Of a DNA stretch of 20,619 bases, positions 1-9,921 are shown one piece after another (positions within the stretch are counted from its first letter, which is position 1; every line of letters starts with the position of its first letter). A program made the translations under genes and the position numbers. Source of the DNA: Mesotaenium endlicherianum (taxonomy: Eukaryota > Streptophyta > Zygnematophyceae > Zygnematales > Mesotaeniaceae); NCBI GenBank assembly GCA_009602735.1, contig WELA01003305.1:628596-649214 (forward strand). Direction: 5' to 3'. The notes beneath the pieces are model-generated. The model was given only the letters and a program-made list of their open reading frames with translations, searched no databases and had not been told where the DNA came from.

Positions 1-220
1 GGGGGGGCACTTGTTCATGCATTCTATACCAAAGCAGATGCTGAATGCTTCTCCATGCGACCAGAAATTGCTCAAAGAAAATATATGTGCGGAGGCCATG
101 TGATGCTCGTTGGTATCTACCATTGCGGCCAGCTCCATCCGTTTATAGCTTTATTACACTCTTTCACACATGTGTACCGTTGGAGAGGGCTTCTGAGTTG
201 TTGATAAAGAAGGGCTTGAC
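1..220 (-). other. Intron 1 (partial) of the paladin-like gene
   Basis: Read on the minus strand, this stretch follows the putative donor at 220. It shows no continuation of the paladin family motifs. It starts (plus strand) with a run of seven G, which may be a contig edge. Confidence 0.5.
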
Positions 221-382
221 CTGACGATAATTGGGAGCACCTTCGACATGTGGTAGAAGCCGTTTGTTTTGACATCCAGGAAAGTGATCACTCTTTAGCA
301 CAGTTTTCCTTCCTAAAACTGCACCATTGCGGGCGATGATAACATCCTCTGGTTCACGCGATATGCTTACAATTGCTGCCAT
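221..382 (-). CDS. Paladin-like protein, first coding exon (partial gene)
   Basis: The minus strand opens with ATG at 382 and encodes 54 residues ending in Gln at 221. A GT dinucleotide follows (GTCAAG, plus-strand 215-220), after which the frame soon stops at 164. Residues about 27-52 carry KSDHFPGCQNKR and EGAPNYRQ, which I recognise as the signature of the first repeat of paladin (vertebrate PALD1 and its plant homologues), a cytosolic protein built of repeated tyrosine-phosphatase-like units. In that family the next residues lead into a segment like 'GVAIPT..GIRNVL'; I cannot find it in 1-214, so the rest of the gene lies beyond the left edge. The donor is weak by consensus, but the family motif ends exactly there. 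The ATG is the first in frame and gives the expected short leader (a run like SREPEDV precedes the motif). Third-position GC is low, unlike the middle of the G-patch gene. Family assignment is strong; the exon end is inferred. Confidence 0.82.
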
Positions 383-820
383 GCCATACGTTTGCTAGCA
401 TACAGAACTAAATCCAAAGCTAATGAGAAGCCTCGTGCGATATATCGTGGTATTATGCGCAGATGCTTAAGCGGTTTACTAGACAGTATGAAGTCAGCTG
501 TACAGTGTAATCCTGCTAAAGAAACACTGTCCAGAAATTATCTTATCTGAATTTGTGGTGTAACGCAGTCGACTACTTGCGCCTCCTAGCAGAGGTGGAA
601 CGAATGTAAGAATGTGACGACAGCTAGTACAAGATTCCTCTTAATTTCAACAGCAAAACTAGAGACGGGAGCTCACATGCTGGGCATTTTGGACTTTATA
701 TTCCCGTGACGAAGATTCCGTAGCGACGATTCCCAAACTTCCGCAGCATTTTGCAGAGCTGTTACGGGAACCTGCGCAACATGCACGAGCCGTCGCAACC
801 ATGTCGCAGCAGTCCGATAT

Positions 821-886
821 GGTCACCTGGGTGACCTCGTGTCTTCAGAACTTGCCACGAGGTCATCAGGTCGACGTCAACGTCGA
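821..886. repeat. Cluster of three perfect inverted repeats
   Basis: GGTCACC at 821-827 faces GGTGACC at 830-836 across 2 bases. TGACCTCGTG at 832-841 faces CACGAGGTCA at 856-865 across 14 bases. TCGACG and CGTCGA (about 871-886) face each other across 4 bases. The first two overlap, so they could be alternative stems. It lies about 440 bp upstream of the paladin-like start codon. Function is unknown. Confidence 0.6.
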
Positions 887-1358
887 TCAATGTGATTTTG
901 CCGTCAGGACCTCGTCTCCCTGCTTCGTATTAGCGTAGGGCAGAATATGCTGTAAGGGGTTTTCAGTGGTCGTAACGTCGTAGAGAAGCTGCTGGAAGCT
1001 GCCCAGCCTTGGCCGGCGTATCACTACTGGGAGAATCTTCAAAGCGAGCCTTGCATGTATGCAGGACCAATTGCACCAAATTGAACCAATAATATGTCAA
1101 AAAAAACCCGCATCAAACCGCATCCTGGTTTGCCGGACGACGGTCTGCCTGGTGTGGCTCAGCACCTTTACAATCACAGACACTCCAAGGAGCGAAAGAA
1201 AAGCTTAGCTGGTGCCTAGTGAGTTACTGGAGTATATTACCATATAGCTCATGTAGCCTTCCCTAGCTCACGCCTCAGTCACGGGAGAGTATCTGAAGCT
1301 CATGCTGCGTGTCATTTGCTGAAGCGAAGTGTCAAACAGTCAGCAATCACTCATCAAT

Positions 1359-1484
1359 ACTCGTCTATTTCACGTCATAGTGTTCAATTCCGACGCAGTG
1401 CGGTATACGAATGCGGACAATCTATTCGCCTATTCGCCTCGCCTGCTCCGCACACTCGTCTATTTCACGCCATAGCGTGCAATT
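1359..1484. repeat. Imperfect 31-bp direct repeat, 95-bp offset
   Basis: The segment at 1359-1389 starting ACTCGTCTATTTCACG recurs at 1454-1484 with 28 of 31 positions matching. The sequence between the copies is not obviously repeated. It looks like an old local duplication. Confidence 0.6.
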
Positions 1485-1799
1485 TCATGCAGTTCACGAT
1501 CATTTTCCATCTATATTCTCATTTACTTAGCGTGTGAATGTGCTTGGGTCCGAGTTGGGTGGAGTTTTTGCCGTACCAGCATTCTTTGGCCCGGATCGGA
1601 GTTATTATTGTACCATATTGAATTGGCATACTTCATAATATTTTATACAAGGCAGTGTGCGGTTCCATTGAATCTCTGGTGTACGAATGTACTTTTGAGA
1701 AGGGTCAAATTTAGGCACATTGCTTCTGTCACGTCTTTGGCGTACCAGCGATGCTCCATTCGCGTCGAATATGTGAGCACCAAGTCCTTTGAGATTTCA

Positions 1800-2070
1800 A
1801 TCAGCTATAATGACAATGAAAGCTATATATAAATGTATATAGATTGTAAATATATATATATTATATAACCATATATATAGTTATATGTGAAGAAATATTA
1901 ATAAAGAGATATATTTATTACACAGAGAAATTATGAAAGAAGAGATAAGAAGAAAAAAAAGATGAAAAGAGATATGAAAAGAAATATGGCTTGTATTAGA
2001 TAGAATTGCTGAGGAAGTGTGAAGAGAGAGAGAAAGAGTGCTGAGTTTGAGAGGTAGAGATAGGGGGGGC
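1800..2070. other. AT-rich block followed by purine-rich block
   Basis: From about 1805 to 1925 the sequence is nearly all A/T, with TATATA runs and a small dyad (ATATAAC / GTTATAT). It passes into a purine-rich stretch of GAAAAGA and GAGAGA type to about 2070. No gene is visible. It could be a matrix-attachment-like or untranscribed spacer; no function is claimed. Confidence 0.5.
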
Positions 2071-2894
2071 TGATGTTAGCTCTTCTTTGGATCTCAATCT
2101 CTTTTCTACTATCGTTTGCTAATAGCTTCTTTTAAGCATTTCTGAACTATCTTGGCAGCTTGCGTGCCATGTTTTCCTACTTCCGCTTCTCATATATTGT
2201 TGCATTGTATGCTTAAGGCTTTTGCTGCTGCTTTGATAATGTCTACTACTTCTTCTAAGTGCAGGGATCATTATGTGACATGTCCCACTGCTACTCACTT
2301 GCTGCCTTATTGTGGTTGCGCTCTCAGCTAAGGGCTACTTATTGGCAGCTTAGCCATTGTGCTCCTAGTCGTTATGCAACAGCAGTACAAAACTTCTTTT
2401 CTTCAGGTTCTAATACTTGAAAACTCGGTTTGCTAGCACAAATACTAAAATGATTGCCTTGGTGTCTCAAGACTCGTCTTAACTGCTCATAAAAGCTCAT
2501 GGCTTCTTCCCACTTGCTCCCTTAGGAGCTCCTTTGAATAGCCTGCAGCCTTACCCAACTTATTAGTGCCTTCAGGCATCCCCACAATAGCATAACTAAT
2601 TGCTGGTTCGCATGCAAAGAGAGTGTTCTAAGCAGTTTATTCAGGAGCTGCCTCTGGGCAGCTTACAAAAAAACATCACAATTATTTACATCTTTGCAAT
2701 GTTATTGCTGACATGTCTTGCTACACATGTATTTTTCTTGTCTGTTTTTGGGGCGGGATGGGTGAAATTTCATGCGCACTCTGCTTGTCTTGCTTCTTCT
2801 GCATGCTATTAGCGTGCATCTTTAGTGCTTATATGGATGCGAGCGACAGCGAAGAAGAGAGTCTCTTCTGCAGTCAGAAGATTATAAGTTCTGT

Positions 2895-2942
2895 AATGAG
2901 GCGAGTTCCGCCTCATTTTCATTCTAGCATTTTCATTCTAGC
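2895..2942. repeat. 9-bp hairpin followed by 14-bp tandem duplication
   Basis: AATGAGGCG (2895-2903) pairs perfectly with CGCCTCATT (2909-2917) over a 5-base loop. Overlapping its 3' arm, ATTTTCATTCTAGC occurs twice back to back (2915-2928 and 2929-2942) without mismatch. Confidence 0.7.
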
Positions 2943-3586
2943 TTCTTGAAATCTCAAACTATTTCATTTAAATAAATATGCAATTTAAATACCCCAAGTT
3001 CCGTATTACTTGTACTTCAATTGCTGCTTACTTGGCGGTAAACAAGTAGCTGTACTTCAAGCGTACGTGTGAAGCAAAGTTTATGGCGCTAAGTGGAGGA
3101 TGATTCTGAGTGTGCCTCGAGGCAGCGTCACGAAGCATCAGAAGGACAAACCGACTCGTATTGACGAGTGTTGAAAAGAGTAGCGAAGGACAATTGACTT
3201 CAGAGTAGCAGGGTATACTTTCAAGTGCTTTCAAGCCTGTGCCCAACCTTTAAGAGGCCCTCATTTCAGTATCAGTTGAAGTATCACTCGGTTGTGGGAA
3301 GAAAAAATACTCAAAGCACGGGCTCTGAGCCATGGAGCTCCGATTGCAATAAACAGCGTAGAGTGAAGGTTTCTGAGAATCAGTTGTAGCTCTTCTGGCT
3401 CAGGGTTAGGGCTCGTGCTGAGCTTGGGGGAGTAGTCTGACTAGGTTGAGCTGCATTTCTTCTTTTGGTCGGGCAAATTCTATGGGTGATAAGGTAAGGG
3501 CTTTTTTGTATCATGTGGGGCTAAACTTTGAACTTTATACTTTCAGGATTTCACATAGCAGGGGTTGAGCGCAAACACTTAGACCG

Positions 3587-6500
3587 ATGGACCCGAGGTG
3601 GAGGCAGCATGCCATGGATACCTTCAACGGACAGAAACGGGAACGTGAAGAGGTACATGATAGTGTCTTTGCTGCTCTCTTTTACTCCAAAATCTCAACC
3701 CCTTTTCAAAAGGATTCTTTCATCCCTGAAACCCCCTAAGACCCTTGAAATTTTTGAAATCCAAGGAAGCCCCTGGGCGAGATGCCTTCTGGCCCTTCAT
3801 GAACATAAGTGGAATGGGTATGTGCGCCATTTGGCAATAAGGCTGAAGATGATTGTATCAGGCACAATCAGTGCACATTTACGTGATAACGTAGGGTATG
3901 TTGTGGATGTAGCAAGTGACTTCTGCTTCGTGTACAAATCTGAGATTAATTTGCCAGGTTACAAGCAAAGAAAGAGAGTTGCCGGCAAAAACATGCTCCT
4001 TTAATGTTTTGCTTTTCTTACAGAAGGTTTTGGCAACATGATCACATTTATATACCTGGCCACAAGGGTGCATTTGATGTAGTTTAATGTAAACCAAAGA
4101 TGTGATGTAGCAGATAGAAACTCACACATAACAGATTTTTTTCCAGGACAATACTTAGTCAAGGATGCCCAGGCTAGGGTTTGAAGGGGAAGGTTTATAT
4201 TGTCAGTCTCTTCCATCTGGTAACTGACGCATGTCACATGGAGAGTCTCGCATGGCTTCACGCCAATGCTTTCCTCCCTGGAAACTGGAACAAGAAATCA
4301 TCTTGCCTGATTCTCTGGCCGTTCAGGATTTATTCAGGGCTTACGTTTAGGGTACATAGGGTGACAGAAGGCACAACAACATGTCATTGTACTTTCTCAC
4401 AGTTTGTTATGTTTCCCACACTCGGCATAGGTCTCATCAAATTACAGAACATCAAAACGTGATATAAAAATAGGACATATCATTTTGCTCACATCACTCA
4501 TGCTCCCCTCTCATCTCCCTCCTTCCCTATTGCCTCCTCTCTGGCCCTCTTTTCTCTCCCTTCCTTGCGCGCCTTTGTCTTCCTCTCCTCACCTCTTCTT
4601 TTGCTGCAATTTCTTCGTCCTTCTTACCCCCTATGCCCTCAACATATACCCACACCCCCCCCCAACAACCCCCGGCGCCTCAACTCCCGCCCCCAATTCT
4701 CCTCCTCTCCCTTTGCCCCCCCTCTCCCGTTCTCGTTCTTCTCTTTCCTTCTCTATGGCATCTTCTTTTTAGATCTATGATAACTTCCTCCTCTCTGCTG
4801 CGTGCTAGCATTTCTCCAAATCCATAACATTTTCCTCTCCCTTTTCTCTCCCTCCCTCCTCCCCCCCCCCTCCCCCTTTCGGGCCGGGCGGCAGGCCTAC
4901 GAGGACTCGCTGCGCGACGACGACATGATGGCGGCGGCGGAGTTTGTGCTGCCCATTGGGCACCGCATCGAGAACAATCTGGACCGCTCGCAGCTGGAGC
5001 AGGCGTCCATGGACGCGCAGATCCCCTCCACTAACGTCGGCTTCCGCCTGCTGCAGCGCATGGGCTGGAAGGCCGGCACCGGCCTTGGCCGCCAGCAGCA
5101 GGGTGGGACGGGGTGGGCGGGTGTACGTGCGTGTGGGCCCTTTTTGCTCGTGAGTGCTGCTAGTGCTTGCTTGCTGTGTCTGGGCCTTAGAGCTGTGGGC
5201 GCTTGCTTGAATGCTTGTGTGGGCCCTCGCTGCCAGCTGCCTGCGTGTCTGCCTGCCTGCCTGCCTGCCAGGAGCAGGATCTGCCTGGCCTTGTGCTGTG
5301 CTTGCTTGCTTTCTCTGTTGAGCTTCTGTTGCCTGCCTGCCAGGAGCAGGGCAGGATGGCTCTCCCCTCACGTGGCACGCGCTTGCTTGTCATATAAAAG
5401 TTAGCTATGTTCAAATCAGCCCCGAAACGTTGAGTACACGCGCACGCGTATACGCACAGGCACACGCGCACGCACCGACGTGCGTCAAGGCCGCTGGCTG
5501 CCGAGCGGTGCCCGGTTTTGCCACCGCCGACTTTTCGTTGACGTGATGCTGATACGGCACTGCCGTCATGGAGCGGATGTGGCACTCAGGCGCGCTGCTG
5601 GCGTGGCGCCTGCGGCGCGCTGACACGTGGCACACGCGCGATGCAGGCATCGTGGAGCCCGTGCGCGCGGACGTGCGCGACCAGAAGCTGGGCGTGGGCA
5701 AGCAGGAGCAGGACGACTTCTACACGGCGGAGGAGAACGTCGCGCGCAAGAAGCTCGCGCTTGAGGTGGAGGAGACCCCGGAGCAGACGCGCAAGCGCGA
5801 GGTGCGTGTGTGCCCGCGCGCGTGTGCGCTATCTTGTTCTAGTCCCGTGCTCTCTCGTGCGCGCGTAAACGCATGCGTGCGTGCGTGCCTGCGTCTGAAG
5901 TGGGGGGGCAGCAGGCGCGCAAGCGCTGCGTGCGTGTGGGGGTGTGCGTGCACGCGTGCTTGCTCTAGTGTGCGTACGTATGCCTAATGCCGGGGGGGCA
6001 GGGAGGTGTCGTGCACGCGCAACGTGCGGGCGTGCGTGCGTGCTTGCTTGCTCCAGCACGAGCCCTCTTCCATGCACGCGTACGCTTGGTTTTTCCTTTA
6101 GAGCTTGTCGGCGCTCTCCCCTTACCTCCCTTTGTGTCCCACGTGGCGCGAGCTCCAGCAGCCAGCAGCTGCCTGTCGCTCTTGTGCTCTTGCCTGGCGC
6201 TAAACCCTGACGCCTTAAACCCCGAAATGTCAACCCTATTCTCCTCCTGGCACTTGCACCTGCGCAGACTTCTGTCGCACGTCCGGCTCTGCGCATAAAC
6301 AGCGCAATTGCCCTTCTCGCTTTGTGCTTGTTAGGTTTCTTGATAGGGTTTCGGTGGCCATAGCCAATGTGGTGAGGGTGCTGGGCGTAGGGTTTATAAT
6401 TTAAGGTCAAGGGCTCAAGGGTTCTGTGGTTTTGCGGGCATGCTCACTTCCCACGAGACGTGTGCTATGTGCTTTGTGGGAGCAAGCGCTCTCGTCTAAG

Positions 6501-9500
6501 GTCGCGGGTTCAGACCTCTCAGGCGTGCGACTTTCTCGCATGTGCTGAGGGAGGGAGTCAATAAAACAAACTTGCATGCGGGTGCATCCCAAAGGCTCTA
6601 GGGAAGGCCCTCATCCAGGGATATTGGAAATAGGGTTTTAAGGCCTAGGTTTTAAAGTGGTGAGAGATTAGGCACAGGGTTTAAGCTGCCAGCTGCCGCC
6701 CTTGGGGCGAAGTGCAGACGGGGGGTTGTGTGCGTCGATTGAGGCTGGGAATTTGATTGATCTTTCAGTGTCCACTTGTGCTACGTGTCACGTACAGCTC
6801 GTGGCCCAAGCTACAGAGCCTCTGTGGGGTAGGTACTGTCCCAAAAATGCATCGCCAAATATAAATAAATTCTATACATGGATTGATATATTCACACTCT
6901 TTGACTTTCGTTTGGGTACAAGAGGATGGAGAATGGGATCATCGGTATTGTGTGTGTGCGCATGATATTTGTGAGTCCATGAATACAGAATTCAAATTAC
7001 CTTTAAAAAATTGATGTAAGCTTGTTTTTCAGCAACTTTTTCAGCCACCAGAGTCCTGAGCCTGTCCGGACGACACCTGGCTCCCTAGAACAGAGTGGGC
7101 TCTTGCTTGCTTGCACAAACGTCACACACGCGCACACACGGGCACTCACACGTATGTTACACATGCACGCACACACTGACTCATATACACGCACACAGTG
7201 ACCCACAGGCACCCACGCGTGCACGGGCGTAGACTTTCTTGGCCAGCCTCCCTGGACACGCTTAGGGTACATAGGCCACCTCTCCATCTCATGCGCACGC
7301 GCACACACATATTGAGATTCAAAGTTTCTTCCAGTGGGGCCGCCTGTCACATGTGCTAAGCTGCTGAGCTCACTCAAGGTTGTTCCGGGTTCAGGCTTTA
7401 CCTCTCCCCCTCTCTCCCCTTCTCTTCTCCCCTTCTCTTCTCTTCTCTTCTCTTCTTCTGTTCTTCCATTTTCTTCTCTTGTGTTCTCTGGGGATTCCTC
7501 CTGGCGCCGCCGCGTGGTCGCACCTTGTCTCGCCACCTGCCCCATCGTCTCCTGTGGCGCCTGCTGCAACTCCCGTCACCTGCCACCCGGCGCTGCCATC
7601 CGGCTCTCCCTCTGACGCTGCCACCTGGCATGCCATCTGGCCGCTGCTGGCTTGCCTCTTCCCCCGGGCTGCTGAGCACCCCCACATTGCTCACGCCGCT
7701 TTCTCTTTGCCACCTCGGAACAATGGCAAACCCCACTTTACGGCTGGCCTTTGCTGACACCTCCGAACAACGACACTTGTGAAAACAACTACAACGGCGT
7801 CTTTTAATCACAACAACCAAAAACAACGACTACGCACGTCGACGCACACCGGGCGGCGGCGGCCGCTGCCGATTGGCGACTCGCACGCGATTGCGGGCGG
7901 CTCTGTGTGACGCGATGGCGCGCGCGCCAGGCGGGTGCGGAGAAGGACGAGAAGATCCGCTCGGAGGTGAGCGAGATCCGGCGCGCGTTCTTCTGCCAGC
8001 TGTGCAGCAAGCAGTACAAGCTGGCGGTGGAGTACGAGACGCACCTCAGCTCCTATGACCACAACCACAAGAAGGTGCCACCTCCCCCCCTCCTCCCCTT
8101 CCCCCCCCTCCTCCTTCCCTTTCCCTCCCCCCTCCGGGGGGGGCCTTCAAGAGTGTAGTGCACATGCGCTTTTCTGTGTATGGAATTAATATGTCAGATA
8201 TGTGCTCTCGAGTTTGAATAGTAGGAATGTTCTGAGTAAGATGGTCTCCTAGAGTTGACGATGCACGCGCGCCCGTGCGCATACACACACGCGCGCACAC
8301 GCACACATACGTGTACCCACATATATATGCATGGCCAACATGCACATGTGTATACTTCCGCGTATATCAACTTTGAAGAATATCAAGACAAAAGGGCGGA
8401 CACATGATGTATCGTCTTGTTTGGAGAGGGGGGGGGGAGACAGAGGTTCAAGGAGATGAAGGACACGCAGGCGGTGAAGGGCTCGCGCGACGAGCGGCAG
8501 AAGCGCGAGCAGATGCGTGCCGACAAGGAGATGGCCCGCATGGCTGCCCTGTATCCCCCGCCCCCCCTTTCTCTGTGTTGCGCTTCAGGAGCTGGGTTTC
8601 TGAGGAAAGGGGGCGTATACAACTGCCTCATCAGAACATGCACGCTGGACAGTGTGTGTGAGCTTTTTTGCGATTTGCGCACAGTGTACGGGGCAGTGCA
8701 TGTTTTTCCCAGTTGGATGTTGGGGGGAGATTTTTGTTTCCAGAGATGGAATGCGACCGAGTCGCTCTCGAATGTTGTGCCGTCACTGCCACGTGGCAGC
8801 TTCGTAGCTGGTAGAAAAGAGCGAGAGGAGATTCGCGGTGATTGCAAGGTGACAGGAGTCAATGTGGACTGTTTATAGCCAGCCACCTATTTCTCTATGT
8901 CTTGCCTTCCTTACTAGGGACCTCTCACTTCTCTTTAGTGGCCCTTTTCACCTCGGAAGCATGATTGGTTTGCGTGCAATGGGTGTGTATGCTTGCGTCT
9001 GCGTGTGTTAAGGCTGATTTAGCATGTGCGGTTGTTTGTGTGTATGTGTCTGGGGTTGACTCGTGTTCAGGTCTGCCTTTCTGTGCAAGGTCGTGTGTGT
9101 GCTGAGAGAGTCGCAACTGTGTGTCACGCCTACGTTTTTCGTCGGGGTTTCGTTTCTTGAGGGTGGCGTTTGTGCCGAGAGGTGCGCTTGTGATGTGGCT
9201 TTCGTTTGCGACGAGGGCGGCGTTTTTGTCGAGGGTCGCCTTTGTGGTTCAGATTGCGTTCTGGTGGTTTGGGGGGGTTACGTTTGCCTCTAATGTGGAG
9301 TTTTGTCTCACTCTGGTGGCGGATGCTCAAGTCTCTCTTTTCTCCCCTTTGGCGGGGTCGTCGGACCTCAGACGTATAATTCCTGGATTCTGCACGGTTT
9401 GTTGGTCAAAGTCAAGTACGCAGGAAAGGGCATTTACATTTTGCTTGCATCTTGAGGATTCTTGAAGATCTGAGCCTCTTACCGACACTACACATGCGTG

Positions 9501-9848
9501 TGATGTGTATATATTATAGATTCCTAATGTAGAAGCGTCGGATTGGCTGCAGCCCTTGATCGGTGTTGTGATAGAGAATTGTGGCCTTACGGTTGTGAGT
9601 GGTGCGCAGCGTGCTGGGTTGGGCAAGCGTTAACACACACGTGTATTCATCTCTTTCTTTCTGGAGGCATGTGCGTGTACTCTAGTGTACACGTGTGTGC
9701 GCGTGTGCGTGCATGTGTAAGTATGCATGCATGCGTCCGTACATGGGTGTCTGTGTGTGCGTGTCAGCTCACGTGTGCATGCGTGTGGGTGTGTGCGTGT
9801 GCGTGTGTGTGTAGATGTGCATGTTTTGTGCGCGTGGCTGTGTGTGTA

Positions 9849-9921
<73 letters not shown>

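Larger units (their letters stand above)
383..3586. other. Intergenic region between divergent paladin-like and G-patch genes
   Basis: About 3.2 kb separates the two divergent starts, so it should contain both promoters and 5' untranslated regions. I see no conserved protein in any frame; open frames are short (under about 80 codons) and overlap on both strands. Contents: a palindrome cluster at 821-886, an imperfect 31-bp direct repeat (1359-1389 and 1454-1484), an AT-rich block followed by a purine-rich block (about 1800-2070), and a hairpin with a 14-bp tandem duplication (2895-2942). The last part (about 3400-3586) should hold the 5' leader of the G-patch gene. Confidence 0.6.

Noticed and set aside
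3484..3495. ATG GGT GAT AAG followed by a good donor (GTAAGG) as first exon of the G-patch gene
   Set aside because: It ends in phase 0, but the next possible acceptors lead into stops in that phase. The ATG at 3587 gives an exon that joins exon 2 in phase as KREREE-AYEDSL.
3528..4004. 158-codon plus frame overlapping exon 1
   Set aside because: It runs through the donor at 3653 into the intron, starts with TTG and has no family similarity. Exon 1 uses another frame.
4485..5585. Long overlapping frames on both strands across the start of exon 2 and intron 2
   Set aside because: Their composition follows the C/T tract and GC-rich exon. Only the frame with the G-patch has family similarity.
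6480..6540. tRNA-like T-arm word (GGGTTCAGACC)
   Set aside because: The flanking bases do not form a T stem, and no acceptor or anticodon arms are found.
6195..6690. Telomere-like words (TAGGGTTT, AAACCCT) in intron 3
   Set aside because: They are scattered and never form a tandem array, so an interstitial telomere is not supported.
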